A DNA stretch of 64,000 nt from Actinomycetota bacterium. Lineage in GTDB: Bacteria; Actinomycetota; Actinomycetes; Propionibacteriales; Propionibacteriaceae. How positions within the stretch are numbered: position 1 is the first letter of the stretch; the number at the start of each line of letters is the position of its first letter. The notes beneath the pieces are model-generated. The model ran no database searches, was not told where the DNA came from, and saw only the letters and a program-made list of their open reading frames with translations. Both the position numbers and the translations under genes were made by a program. Below are positions 7,894-16,901 of this stretch, one piece after another. The stretch is from assembly GCA_020161795.1 (NCBI GenBank), contig JAIUOR010000020.1, positions 1 to 64,000 on the forward strand, in the 5' to 3' direction.

Positions 7894-9492
7894 GTGCTGG
7901 TTGCGCGAGAGGTCGAGGTACGGGCGGGTGCCCGGTTGCTGCTGTCCCCGGTGAGCTTTCAGATCGCCGCGGGCGACAAGATTGGCCTGGTCGGACGCAA
8001 TGGCGCCGGCAAGACAACGCTCACCCGGATCCTGGCGGGGGAGGGACTGCCCGCCGCCGGCCAGGTGACCCGGTCTGGGCAACTCGGCTACCTGCCGCAG
8101 GATCCGCGCACCGGCGATCTCGACCAGCTCGCCAAGGATCGGATCCTCTCCGCGCGGGGTCTGGATCAGATCCTCAAGCGGCTCACCCGCTACACCCTGG
8201 CGATGGCCGAGGAGGTCGGTGAGGCGCAGGAGGCCGCGATGAAGTCGTACTCCCGCGCCGAAGCCGAACTGGCCGCCGCCGGGGGCTACCCGGCCGAAGC
8301 CGAAGCAGCGCGGATCGCCGCGAACCTGGGCCTTCCCGACCGGGTGCTGGGCCAGCCGCTGCGGACCCTCTCCGGTGGCCAACGGCGGCGGGTGGAACTG
8401 GGCCGCATCCTGTTCTCCGGGGCCGAGACCATGCTGCTGGACGAGCCCACCAACCACCTGGACGCCGACTCGATCGTGTGGCTGCGGAACTTCCTGGCGG
8501 GCTACTCCGGCGGGTTGATCGTGATCTCGCACGACACCGGCCTGCTGGAGGCGACGGTCACCAAGGTCTTCCACCTGGACGCCAACCGCGCCGAACTCGA
8601 CATCTACTCGATGGATTGGAAGCGCTACCTGCTGCAGCGCGAGACCGACGAGAAGCGCCGCAAGCGGGAGCGCGCCAACGCCGAGCGCAAGGCCGAGGCA
8701 CTGCTCGCCCAGGCCGACAAGATGCGGGCCAAGGCGACCAAGGCGGTGGCCGCCCAGAACATGGCCAAGCGGGCCGAGAAGCTGTTGGCCGGGCTGGAGG
8801 CGGAGCGGGCTGCCGACAAGGTCGCCAAGATCCGGCTGCCCAAGCCGGCGCCCAGCGGCAGGACCCCGCTCACCGCGTCCGAGCTGTCGAAGTCGTACGG
8901 CTCGCTGGAGGTGTTCACCGATGTCGACCTGGCGATCGACCGGGGGTCCAAGGTGGTGGTGCTGGGGCTGAACGGCGCCGGCAAGACCACCCTGTTGCGC
9001 ATCCTCTCCGGGCTGGAGCAGCCCGACACCGGCAAGGTGGTGCCCGGCCACGGGTTGCGGCTGGGCTACTACGCCCAGGAGCACGAGACCCTGGACGTCT
9101 CCCGCTCGGTACTGGAGAACATGATGACCGCCTCGCCGGATCTGAACGAGACCGAGGTGCGCAAGATCCTGGGCTCCTTCCTGTTCTCCGGCGACGACGT
9201 CGAGAAGCCGGCCCGGGTGCTCTCGGGCGGGGAGAAGACCCGGCTGGCGCTGGCCATGCTGGTGGTCTCGGCGGCCAACGTCCTGCTGCTGGACGAGCCC
9301 ACCAACAACCTCGACCCGGCCTCCCGCCGGGAGGTGCTGCAGGCCATCCACGACTACGCCGGCGCGGTCATCCTGGTCACCCACGACGAGGGGGCGGTCG
9401 AAGCCCTCGTCCCCGACCGGATCCTGCTGTTGCCCGACGGCATCGAGGATCTCTGGAACCCCGACTACGCCGAACTGATCTCCCTGGCCTGA
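7894..9492 (+). CDS. ABC-F family ATPase
   Basis: 532 residues with two ABC ATPase domains and no membrane segments. Walker A motifs are GRNGAGKTT (about 34-42) and GLNGAGKTT (about 357-365); signatures are SGGQRRRVELG and SGGEKTRLALA; Walker B regions read LLDEPTNHLD and LLDEPTNNLD. A charged, coiled linker (KRRKRERANAERKAE, about 250-275) joins the domains. ABC-F proteins act on the ribosome as translation factors or antibiotic-resistance factors; which applies is not visible. GTG start, with AGAAT(A) about 7-8 nt before it, suggests a leaderless mRNA. Confidence 0.93.
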   Translation: MLVAREVEVRAGARLLLSPVSFQIAAGDKIGLVGRNGAGKTTLTRILAGEGLPAAGQVTRSGQLGYLPQDPRTGDLDQLAKDRILSARGLDQILKRLTRYTLAMAEEVGEAQEAAMKSYSRAEAELAAAGGYPAEAEAARIAANLGLPDRVLGQPLRTLSGGQRRRVELGRILFSGAETMLLDEPTNHLDADSIVWLRNFLAGYSGGLIVISHDTGLLEATVTKVFHLDANRAELDIYSMDWKRYLLQRETDEKRRKRERANAERKAEALLAQADKMRAKATKAVAAQNMAKRAEKLLAGLEAERAADKVAKIRLPKPAPSGRTPLTASELSKSYGSLEVFTDVDLAIDRGSKVVVLGLNGAGKTTLLRILSGLEQPDTGKVVPGHGLRLGYYAQEHETLDVSRSVLENMMTASPDLNETEVRKILGSFLFSGDDVEKPARVLSGGEKTRLALAMLVVSAANVLLLDEPTNNLDPASRREVLQAIHDYAGAVILVTHDEGAVEALVPDRILLLPDGIEDLWNPDYAELISLA

Positions 9493-9496
9493 ACCG

Positions 9497-9599
9497 CGCC
9501 CACCCGACCTCGCCCACCTCAACCTCCGCGCCTCCGCCCACCCCCGATCTTCGCTCACCTCGGCCTCCGCCCACCTCTGCCTCCGCCCACCTCAACCTC
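9497..9599 (+). repeat. 16-bp tandem repeat (CGCCCACCTCnnCCTC)
   Basis: About six degenerate copies of a 16-bp unit. Clear copies start at 9511, 9552, 9568 and 9584; those at 9511 and 9584 are identical (CGCCCACCTCAACCTC). A 17-bp variant is at 9535 and a partial copy at 9497. The unit is purely pyrimidine/C-rich on this strand and 16 is not a multiple of three, so it is not coding. It fills the gap downstream of the ABC-F gene and looks like a variable-number tandem repeat. Confidence 0.8.
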
Positions 9600-9644
9600 C
9601 GCATCCGCAGAAACCGGGTGATTCCGGGCGTGTGCCCGGATTAT

Positions 9645-9670
9645 CCGGGCAGCAGGGCTCGGCTGCCCGG
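9645..9670 (+). terminator. Stem-loop, weak intrinsic terminator candidate
   Basis: CCGGGCAGC (9645-9653) pairs with GCTGCCCGG (9662-9670) around an 8-nt loop, followed by TTTGTGCT. A 9-bp G+C-rich stem with a short, imperfect T tract. It could end the ABC-F transcript 150 nt downstream of the gene. Confidence 0.45.
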
Positions 9671-9791
9671 TTTGTGCTGGTGGATGGCGGCATGATGGGC
9701 GGGTGAACCTGCCCCCTGCAACGAATCCGGTCGTTCCGGAGTGTTCTGGGGTGTGGGAGCGAATCCGGCGGCCGAACCGATCGAACGGTCG

Positions 9792-10283
9792 ATGATGGCC
9801 GAGCTGGGCTTCGACGCGTTCGTGCGGGAGCGTTCGGCGGGGCTGTTGCGGTTCGCGCACCTGCTGAGCGGCAATCCCGACGACGCCGCCGAGCTCGTGC
9901 AGGAGGCGCTCACCAACCTCTACCCGCGCTGGGAGCGGGTGGCGGGCGCCGGCGATCCCGAGCCGTACGTGAAACGCAGCATCGTCAACTCCCGCAACAC
10001 CCGGTGGCGACGGCATCGCGAGACTCCGGCTGGTGACCCGTCCGAACTGGACGGAGTGGCAGCCGACCCCGCGAACGCCTGGGCAGACGCCGAGGTGTTC
10101 GGACGGCTGTTCGCCACCCTGCCCGCCCGGCAGCGGGCCGCGCTGATCCTGCGGTTCTACGAGGATCTGGACTTCGCCGCGATCGGCCGCCAGCTCGGCT
10201 GCGCCGAGCCCAGCGCCCGCTCACTGGTGCACCGTGCACTGGCCGATCTGCGCACCCGAATGCCCGGGAGGGACGATGACTGA
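9792..10283 (+). CDS. SigE-family ECF RNA polymerase sigma factor
   Basis: 163 residues from ATG 9792 (ATG 9795 follows; GTG 9741 would add 17 poor residues). Region 2 (about 8-75) has FDAFVRERSAGLLRFAHLL and the VQEALTNLYPRWERV stretch; region 4 (about 105-155) has LPARQRAALILRFYEDLDFAAIGRQLGC. This wording is typical of the actinobacterial SigE-like ECF family. The last 8 nt overlap the next gene, a membrane protein, so that product is the likely partner or anti-sigma. No zinc-binding anti-sigma (ZAS) motif is seen. Confidence 0.9.
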   Translation: MMAELGFDAFVRERSAGLLRFAHLLSGNPDDAAELVQEALTNLYPRWERVAGAGDPEPYVKRSIVNSRNTRWRRHRETPAGDPSELDGVAADPANAWADAEVFGRLFATLPARQRAALILRFYEDLDFAAIGRQLGCAEPSARSLVHRALADLRTRMPGRDDD

Positions 10284-12120
10284 ACGGCTGCCCGACGACC
10301 GTGCCGAGCAGGCGGCACGCACCTGGTTCGCCCAGCAGGCGTCCGCCGCGCCGGGCCAGATCGACCCCGTCGCCATCCGGGCCGCCGCCAGCCGGCGGCA
10401 GCGACTCCGGTTCACCGGCGTGCTGGCCGTTGCCGCCGTCCTGCTGGCCGTGCTGGTGATCGTCCCGCTGGCCCTGCGCCCGGCGAATCCTCCGGTCACC
10501 GGCATCCCCGCCCCGTCGGTGTCCGAGCCCACCTGGACGGCCACCTCGTCGCCCCCGCTCAGCCCCCGCTTCGGCAGCCTCACCGCGTGGCTGGACGGCC
10601 GGTTCTACATCCTCGGCGGCTGGGGCGGTGGCGACGGAGGCCCCTGCCCACCCGGCAGCACGTGCGACATGAAGATCCCGAACCTGCGCGACGGTGCCGC
10701 CTACGATCCCACGACGGACAGCTGGACCACGATCGCCGAGGCCCCGATCACGATCGGGCAGGAGTTCAGTGCCGTAGTGGTCCTGCAGGGTGTCCTCTAC
10801 CTGGCGGACCGGTTCGATGACGGCTCGTTCTGGGCCTATCACCCGGATGCCGACGAGTGGCAGGCACTCGCCCGACCACCGGGTTTCCGGCAGATGGTGG
10901 CCACCTCCGCCATGATCGTCGTCAACACCTATGACGACAACATCGTCCATCAGGCCTATCGTCCGTCGGAGGATGCCTGGGCACGGCTGCCGGATGGACC
11001 GATCGACTCCTGCTACGGGTTGAGTGCCTGGGCGGTGGGCGAGCGGGTGCTGGTACTAGGTCGCTGTGGTGCGGATGACACCGAGCTGCGCACCAGCTTC
11101 TACGACCCGGGCACGGACCAGTGGAGCCAGGCCAGGGCGATTCCCGACGTCGTCGCCGAGCCGACTGCCGGATACGACGACGAGGAGGCGGTCTACGTGG
11201 CGGGCGCGCTGATCTGGCCGGATTCGCTCGCTGCGGATTCGCCCATGCCGAAGCCCGGCATCTTCGACATCGCGACCGGTACCTGGCGCGACGTGAGTGC
11301 CGCCGATTCATCGGGTGGCCTCTCCTTCCGCGGGATGCCGGCCCCCGTCACCCCCGCCGTGCTGGAAGGGCTGGGCCTGGTGGAGGCCAACGGCAACCTG
11401 CTGGACGTCCGGACTTCGACCTGGGTTACGGTTCCGGAGGCGCCGGAGCCGGATCGCTGGGACCCGGTGGTGGCGTCCGGCCCGGACTCGCTGCTGAGCT
11501 GCTTCGGCTACCTCTACAGCGACGATTCCTTCGACGGCGGACGCTTCGCTCCGGGCTGCCAGCTGCTCACCCTCGGTTCGATCGACCCGCCAAGTCCGAC
11601 CGGGACGCCCACGCCGACGAGCCCGACCGGGACTCCCACACCGCTGAGCCCGACCGGCTCAGCCACACCCGTGAGCCCCACCGAGGTGCCTGGAAAGGTC
11701 TTCCGCGGGACGCTGCAGGAGTACAACGATGCGCGCATGGCCTGCGTGGCGGGGTACGGACTGACCGTTGTCCCCGGGGATCCGAACGACCTACCGAGCT
11801 TCGGCGTGTCGGCTGAGGGGGTCGGCCAGGATCGCGTGGACGAAGTGCTCGCGCTCTGCGACGAGGAAGTGGGCGTGCTGTACACGCCACCCGCGACCGA
11901 AGCGAGCATGACCGACGAGTACGAGTGGCTGGTCGGGCAGTACGAGTGCTTGGTCGCGGCAGGGTTCCCCGCAGCGGAACCGCCTCCCCTCGAGGTGGTG
12001 CTGGATCGCTGGCGCACCGGGGGCCACTCCACCTATGACCCCATGGCCACGCTCCTGGACCAGTACGACGCCGCGCTGGCCGCCTGCCCGCGCACGACGG
12101 CGGAATGGCCACGTCAGTGA
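10276..12120 (+). CDS. Membrane-anchored Kelch-like protein coupled to the sigma factor
   Basis: 614 residues from ATG 10276, preceded by GGGAGG; the annotated overlap with the sigma gene is 8 nt. Cytoplasmic N-terminus (1-45), one membrane segment (about 46-66, VLAVAAVLLAVLVIVPLAL), then an outside part with Kelch-like beta-propeller blades (GRFYILGGWGGG, YDPTTDSWTTIAEAP, YHPDADEWQALARPP). A Thr/Pro/Ser repeat linker with TSPTGTPTP-like units (about 435-475) leads to a C-terminal cysteine-containing domain. The topology suits a transmembrane sensor or anti-sigma, but no known anti-sigma domain is recognised; function inferred from coupling only. Confidence 0.75.
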   Translation: MTERLPDDRAEQAARTWFAQQASAAPGQIDPVAIRAAASRRQRLRFTGVLAVAAVLLAVLVIVPLALRPANPPVTGIPAPSVSEPTWTATSSPPLSPRFGSLTAWLDGRFYILGGWGGGDGGPCPPGSTCDMKIPNLRDGAAYDPTTDSWTTIAEAPITIGQEFSAVVVLQGVLYLADRFDDGSFWAYHPDADEWQALARPPGFRQMVATSAMIVVNTYDDNIVHQAYRPSEDAWARLPDGPIDSCYGLSAWAVGERVLVLGRCGADDTELRTSFYDPGTDQWSQARAIPDVVAEPTAGYDDEEAVYVAGALIWPDSLAADSPMPKPGIFDIATGTWRDVSAADSSGGLSFRGMPAPVTPAVLEGLGLVEANGNLLDVRTSTWVTVPEAPEPDRWDPVVASGPDSLLSCFGYLYSDDSFDGGRFAPGCQLLTLGSIDPPSPTGTPTPTSPTGTPTPLSPTGSATPVSPTEVPGKVFRGTLQEYNDARMACVAGYGLTVVPGDPNDLPSFGVSAEGVGQDRVDEVLALCDEEVGVLYTPPATEASMTDEYEWLVGQYECLVAAGFPAAEPPPLEVVLDRWRTGGHSTYDPMATLLDQYDAALAACPRTTAEWPRQ

Positions 12121-13310
12121 AGACGACCCACCCTGATCCCGCTGGACGACGATGGCCGCGGTTCGCCGTGCTGGTGGCCGCCGCGGCCGTGCTGGCCGCG
12201 CTGGTGATCTTCCCGCTGGCGTCACGTCCGGCGGAACCTCCGCTCTCCGGAATCCCCGCGCCCTCGGGGACGGAATCACCGAGCCCCACCGGGTCACCGG
12301 CGGATCCGACCGGGGCGCCCACCTCCGGTGCCGGGGGCCTGGTCTGGCGTGAGGCCGCGCCGCCCGACCCCGAACCGCGGCTCGAGCCGCTGATGGTCGC
12401 GGCAGGCGATGGCTACTACCTGATCGGCGGCTACCGTCACGGCCCGGACGGGGACGACGTCCACCTCGAGGACGGCTACCGATTCGACCCGGCCGGCGAC
12501 AGCTGGACGTCGATCGCCGATCTGCCACAGGTCGCCCTCTCCCACCCGTACCGGATGACGGCGGACGTGGTGGGGGAGACCGTCTTCGTCCACTTCGTCT
12601 TCGAGGAGCGGGGCGAGCTCTGGGCCTACGACACCGCGGCGGACAGCTGGCGGAAGATCGAGGACACCGGCGAGAGCGAGTATTTCGCCAGCACCGAGGA
12701 CGGGCTGGTCAAGGTTCTCTCCGACGAGGGCAGTTCCCGACTGCTCCTGCTGACCGATGGCGATCACCAGTGGGAGGATCTGCCCGAACTTCCGATGGGG
12801 CGCCGGCTCTTCCGACTCGGCGATCACCAACTCGGCTACCTGACCTTGGACCGGGTCGCGGTGCTCGACACCACCACCCGCAGCTGGCAGACCCCGTCCG
12901 AGCCCGGGGACGTCCTGAACCACGACGCCTACGGGGTGGATGGCGCCGCGGTCTTCGTCTACCCGCCGGACAGCGAGGGCGAACTCATGCCCAACCACAA
13001 GTACGGCCTCGACGTCGTCACGCTGGTGGACGGAACCTGGCGGCACATCGAGCCCATGCTCACCGACGGCGGGCTGGGCTCCCAGATCGGGCCGGTCACC
13101 GGGGGCTGGATCGTGATTTCCGGCAACTTGTTCGATCCTCACACCCAGGAGTGGTTGTCGGTTCCCGCGATCCCCGGTAGCGACTACCGGTGGGCTGTGC
13201 CCACGGCGGCCGGCGGCTCGCAGGGAGTGCTCACCTGCTTCCCGATCCGCGACATCGACGAGGACGAGCCACAACACTCCGGCGAGTGCTACTTCCTCGC
13301 CGTGCCGTGA
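12105..13310 (+). CDS. Second membrane-anchored Kelch-like protein
   Basis: 401 residues; ATG 12105 overlaps the previous gene by 16 nt, and GTG 12117 (overlap GTGA) is an equally possible start. Very short cytoplasmic N-terminus, membrane segment at about 19-38 (FAVLVAAAAVLAALVIFPLA), a Pro/Ser/Thr spacer, then propeller-like repeats (YYLIGGYRHG, YRFDPAGDSWTSIADLP, AYDTAADSWRKIEDTG). Clearly a paralogue of the upstream protein: both share the ...PLASRPAEPP/PLALRPANPP juxtamembrane segment. Lacks the longer cytoplasmic part, so it may be an accessory ectodomain rather than the sigma regulator. Confidence 0.75.
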   Translation: MATSVKTTHPDPAGRRWPRFAVLVAAAAVLAALVIFPLASRPAEPPLSGIPAPSGTESPSPTGSPADPTGAPTSGAGGLVWREAAPPDPEPRLEPLMVAAGDGYYLIGGYRHGPDGDDVHLEDGYRFDPAGDSWTSIADLPQVALSHPYRMTADVVGETVFVHFVFEERGELWAYDTAADSWRKIEDTGESEYFASTEDGLVKVLSDEGSSRLLLLTDGDHQWEDLPELPMGRRLFRLGDHQLGYLTLDRVAVLDTTTRSWQTPSEPGDVLNHDAYGVDGAAVFVYPPDSEGELMPNHKYGLDVVTLVDGTWRHIEPMLTDGGLGSQIGPVTGGWIVISGNLFDPHTQEWLSVPAIPGSDYRWAVPTAAGGSQGVLTCFPIRDIDEDEPQHSGECYFLAVP

Positions 13311-13314
13311 GCCC

Positions 13315-14526
13315 TCAGATCGCGCCCGCCAGGTGGGCCCCGGCCACGTAGCCGGCGGCGAAGGCGGCGGCCACCTGTGCCACGGCCTCGTCGTCGGGCA
13401 GGAATTCGGGGTGGTGCAGCCCGATCTCGTGGCGGCCGTCATGGGTGGGGCCGTGGCCGGTGCCGACGAAGACCATCAGGCTCGGCGCGAGCCGGGAGTA
13501 GTGCGAGAAGTCGTCCGCGCCCAGCGAGCGGAAGGGCTCGTAGGCCGGGAGCATCCCGTAGCCGTTCAGGAGTGGTTCGGTCAGGCGCGCCAGCCGGGCG
13601 TCGTTGGCGAGCACCGGATCGCCGGTGATGATCCGCACCTCGGCCCGGGCGCCGCGCGCCCGCGCGGTGTGTTCGGCCAGCCGGCGGATCGCCTCGTGCA
13701 GGTGCACCTGATCCTCGTCGTGCATGGTACGGATGATGCCGTGCAGCGAGCCGCTGGCCGGAATCACGTTGTGGGAGGCCCCGGCCCTGATCTCGCCGAC
13801 CGTGATCAGCGCCGGACGGATCGGATCGATGGTGCGGCCGATCAGTTCCTGCAGGCCCAGCACGATGGTGGCCAGGATCGGGATCGGGTCGATCGCGATA
13901 TGCGGGTAGGCGCCGTGTCCCGGCTCGCCGTGCACCACGATGTCGAACTCGTCGGCGGCGGCGTTCACCCCGCCGCTACCGGCGCTCACCACGCCCAGCG
14001 GCAGCCGGGGCTGGACGTGAACCCCGATCATCGCCCGTAGATCGTTGCGCTCCAACAGACCCGAGGCGGCGATATCGGCGCCCCCGGAGGGCTGCACCTC
14101 CTCCCGGGGCTGGAAGACCCCCAGCAGCCCCACCGGCAGCGACCGCATCCGTCGCGCGGCCTGCAGCAATGCCCAGGCGCCCGCCATATGGACGTCGTGA
14201 CCGCAGGCGTGCATTGCGCGAGGCGTCGTGGACGCCCAGGGCACCGCGGTCTGTTCGGCCACCGGCAGGGCGTCCAGTTCGGCGCGGATTCCGATCGCCG
14301 AGCCCGCCGGGCCGACGCGGGTGACGAAGCCGGTACTGGCCACCGGGGTGGCCGGCAGGCCGGCCAATGCCTGGCGCAGCCGTGCCGCGGTGGGCCCCTC
14401 GACGCCGCCCAGGTCAGGAGCCCGGTGCAGCTCGTGCCGCAACTCCACAGCCTCCGGCAGTACGGCGTGCAGGTGCTCGGAGAGATCGTGCAGCAGGGAT
14501 GCGGCGGTGGGCGTCGGCCAGGTCAC
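13315..14526 (-). CDS. M20-family amidohydrolase
   Basis: 403 residues. Motifs of the M20D amidohydrolases (IAA-amino acid hydrolase, hippurate hydrolase, N-acyl amino acid deacylase): ACGHDVHMAGAWALL (C108, H110), FQPREE (E142/E143) and IGVHVQP (H170), which would bind the two metal ions, plus a dimerisation insert. Cytosolic hydrolysis of an N-acyl amino acid or peptide is expected; the substrate is not evident. Last gene of a minus-strand operon, 5 nt after the methyltransferase. Converges with the Kelch gene, 4 nt apart. Confidence 0.9.
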   Translation of the reverse strand: MTWPTPTAASLLHDLSEHLHAVLPEAVELRHELHRAPDLGGVEGPTAARLRQALAGLPATPVASTGFVTRVGPAGSAIGIRAELDALPVAEQTAVPWASTTPRAMHACGHDVHMAGAWALLQAARRMRSLPVGLLGVFQPREEVQPSGGADIAASGLLERNDLRAMIGVHVQPRLPLGVVSAGSGGVNAAADEFDIVVHGEPGHGAYPHIAIDPIPILATIVLGLQELIGRTIDPIRPALITVGEIRAGASHNVIPASGSLHGIIRTMHDEDQVHLHEAIRRLAEHTARARGARAEVRIITGDPVLANDARLARLTEPLLNGYGMLPAYEPFRSLGADDFSHYSRLAPSLMVFVGTGHGPTHDGRHEIGLHHPEFLPDDEAVAQVAAAFAAGYVAGAHLAGAI

Positions 14527-14531
14527 GCCGG

Positions 14532-15353
14532 CTATTCTCCCCCAGCAGTGGGGATGATCGGGCGGAAGATCCGCAGTGTGGCGTCCAGGTGGTCGGCGAC
14601 CGGCTCGTTGGGAGGGGTGGGCTGGTGGAAGGCGTTGGGCCCCATCGCGATCACATCGCCGGCCAGTTCCGCGCTGAGCTCGACGGGAGTGCGCAGGCGC
14701 GCGGTGCCGTGTAGGTCGAAGAATTCAGCCGCGGCGGCGAGCAGCCGCTGCTGCTTGTCCGGCTCGATGCCGAGCAGGCCGTGGTGCTCCCGCAGCGCGG
14801 CCAGGTGGCCGGGGTTCGGGGTCAGTACCAGCAGCCGTCCCTCTCCGCGCAGGACGCGGGCGAACTCGGCCAGATTGCGCGGGGCGAAGGCGCACACGAC
14901 GGCGTCCACCGCGCCATCGCGTACCGGCAGGCCAGCCCAGACGTCGGCCACCACGGCGGCGATCCGGGGGTCGGCCCGGGCGGCCACCTTGGCCGCGGCC
15001 ACCGAGACGTCCAGCGCGACGCCCCGGGCGTGCGGTTCGTCGGCCAGGCAGCGACGCAGGTAGTGCGCCGTTCCCGACCCGACCTCCACGATCCGGCGCG
15101 AGCCGCGCGCGTACTGGGCGACCAGGCTCACCAGGGGGTCGAAGACGCCCGAGGCCAGCACCCGGCCGCGTGCGGCCAGCATGGCCGGGGTGTCGGCGTT
15201 CGCCGGTTGCGCCTGCGCCAGCAGGTTCAGGTACCCCTGCCGGGCGACGTCGAAGCTGTGGCCCCGCTCGCACCGGCCGGCCGAGGGCTCCAGTTGAAGC
15301 TCACCGGCGCAGTGCGGGCAGGCCAGCAGACCGGCCGCCGCACCGAGGGTCAC
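14532..15353 (-). CDS. RlmA-like 23S rRNA (guanine-N1) methyltransferase
   Basis: 273 residues from GTG. N-terminal zinc site C12, C15, C28, H32 (CPHC...CERGHSFD), then RQGYLNLLAQ, the standard RlmA N-terminus. The SAM-binding motif is VEVGSGTAHYL. RlmA enzymes methylate G745 or G748 of 23S rRNA in the exit tunnel; actinobacterial RlmA-II contributes to tylosin resistance. Which guanine is modified cannot be decided from sequence alone. One nucleotide separates its start from the stop of the lipoprotein gene. Confidence 0.87.
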   Translation of the reverse strand: MTLGAAAGLLACPHCAGELQLEPSAGRCERGHSFDVARQGYLNLLAQAQPANADTPAMLAARGRVLASGVFDPLVSLVAQYARGSRRIVEVGSGTAHYLRRCLADEPHARGVALDVSVAAAKVAARADPRIAAVVADVWAGLPVRDGAVDAVVCAFAPRNLAEFARVLRGEGRLLVLTPNPGHLAALREHHGLLGIEPDKQQRLLAAAAEFFDLHGTARLRTPVELSAELAGDVIAMGPNAFHQPTPPNEPVADHLDATLRIFRPIIPTAGGE

Positions 15354-15354
15354 G

Positions 15355-16131
15355 TCAGGCCTTGACGAACTGCAGCCCCCGGCCGTCGGCCGCCATCAGC
15401 TCCAGGACGCCGTGGCTCACCGAGGCCATGGTGGCCGCCGGGAGCAGCTCCAGCACCAGGTTCTCCTGCGCGGTCAGAGCCTCGTCCAGGCACGCCATCC
15501 GGGTGCTCATCAGCGGGCCGATCTCGATGCTGTCGCCGTCGAGGGTGTAGCTGCCGCGGAAGGTGTTGCAGGCCTTGCCCGACAGGGCTTCGGCCTCGAA
15601 GCTCAGGGTCACCGTGGAATCGGCGACCGGAGCGGAGATGGTGGAGCCGTCGATCAGGCCGCCCAGCACCCAGGAGGTGCCCGTCAGGTCCAGCGGCGGC
15701 ACCGGCGCCAGCAGCAGGGCCACCGCTCCGTCGCCGTCCAGCATTTCGACCGTGTCGCCCGCGAAGCGCACCGAGACCACCGTCTTGAGCGCGGCATGGA
15801 AGGCGGTCTCCTGCTGGTCGCGGCCGTTGTCGGTGCAGAGCATGGCGGTCATCATGAGTTCGCCGAAGCTGATCTCCGTCCCGGTCAGGGTGTACGTCCC
15901 GGTCAGGGTGTACGTCCCGCCGAAGTTGTTGCAGCCGCTGTTGCCGCCGACCTCGTCCGCCGCGCCGAAGTCGATGGTCGGCTGGAAGTCGGGAATGGTC
16001 GGCTCGCCCTGGATCTCGGTCACCACCCAGGAGGTGTTGTTCAGCGACGCTGCCGGGCCTGCCGGTACCACCGCGGTACAGCCCGTCAACAGCACCGCCG
16101 CGGCTGCCACCGCGACCGTCCAGACCTTCAT
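15355..16131 (-). CDS. META-domain lipoprotein
   Basis: 258 residues, starting at the ATG that overlaps the SURF1 stop (ATGA). A lipoprotein signal with lipobox LLTGC (Cys18) is present. Two META (DUF306/HslJ-like) domains follow: about 30-130 and 140-258, each beginning NNTSWVV / TGTSWVLGG and containing the GKACNTFRG / NSGCNNFGGTY core. A short duplicated stretch TLTGTYTLTGT lies near residue 95, matching an in-phase 15-nt DNA repeat around 15891-15920. Function of META domains is unclear; surface-exposed stress protein is the usual guess. Confidence 0.88.
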   Translation of the reverse strand: MKVWTVAVAAAAVLLTGCTAVVPAGPAASLNNTSWVVTEIQGEPTIPDFQPTIDFGAADEVGGNSGCNNFGGTYTLTGTYTLTGTEISFGELMMTAMLCTDNGRDQQETAFHAALKTVVSVRFAGDTVEMLDGDGAVALLLAPVPPLDLTGTSWVLGGLIDGSTISAPVADSTVTLSFEAEALSGKACNTFRGSYTLDGDSIEIGPLMSTRMACLDEALTAQENLVLELLPAATMASVSHGVLELMAADGRGLQFVKA

Positions 16132-16901
16132 GAATCCCCCTTCGTGGCGCGTCGCGCCCTGATGTCCGACCGAATCAGCACCACGAGGCCGACCGCGGCC
16201 ATCGCGCTGAACATGAACCATTGAACCGCATAGGACAAGTGGTTGCCCTCGGTCAGCTCCGGTGGCATCACCGGAACCAGATCGCCACCGGACGGCGGAG
16301 TCAGTTCCAGCACGCCCACGTACCCGTTCACCAGCGGGTAGGGCAGTGCCTGCGCGATCGCGTCGGAGTTGATCAGCCGGACCAGCCCGTTCACGGGAAC
16401 CGCCGCGTTCTCAGGCCCGCGCTCGTTGCGCCGGACGTGGCCGACGATGGTCACCTGGCCGGTGGGCGCCGGGGGAGCGGTGGTCGGGAAGTCCTGGTCG
16501 GACGGGCGCACCCCGAAGCCGCGGTTCACCAGCAGATGCCGCCCGTCCTCGGTACGCAGCGGTGTGAGGATCTCGTAGCCGGATTGGCCGTTGTTGCTGC
16601 GGTAGCGGACGACGAACTGATGCTCCCCGTCGAAGACCCCGCTCACCCGGACTCGCTGCCACTGGTCGGCCTCGGTGATCTCGGGGCCGAAGACCTCCGA
16701 CCACTCCAGCACCGGCGCGTTCTCGTGGACGGCCACCGCCTCATTGCGCTCCCGGCGCTGCTCCAACCGGTCGAGTTGCCAGTAGCCCAGGTTGACGAAG
16801 GCGATCACCAGGGTGACCACCAGCACGGCCAGCGCCACCCAGCGCGGCCATAGCCGGCGCCCGGCGGACGGCTTGCCCATCGGGGAGTCGAACAGCTTCA
16901 T
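16128..16901 (-). CDS. SURF1 family protein (cytochrome oxidase biogenesis)
   Basis: 257 residues from ATG 16901. Two membrane segments, near residues 20-41 (VALAVLVVTLVIAFVNLGYWQL, with the family's GYWQLDRLEQRRERN) and near the C-terminus (FMFSAMAAVGLVVLI), enclose an extracytoplasmic domain with LVNRGF and the GHVRRNE motif. SURF1 proteins assist haem insertion into aa3 cytochrome oxidase. Starts 4 nt inside the DUF3099 gene and ends 4 nt inside the META gene, so strongly coupled. Confidence 0.93.
   Translation of the reverse strand: MKLFDSPMGKPSAGRRLWPRWVALAVLVVTLVIAFVNLGYWQLDRLEQRRERNEAVAVHENAPVLEWSEVFGPEITEADQWQRVRVSGVFDGEHQFVVRYRSNNGQSGYEILTPLRTEDGRHLLVNRGFGVRPSDQDFPTTAPPAPTGQVTIVGHVRRNERGPENAAVPVNGLVRLINSDAIAQALPYPLVNGYVGVLELTPPSGGDLVPVMPPELTEGNHLSYAVQWFMFSAMAAVGLVVLIRSDIRARRATKGDS

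Noticed and set aside
9741-9791. GTG 9741 as start of the first sigma factor
   Set aside because: Adds residues unlike the family; ATG 9792 gives the standard N-terminus.
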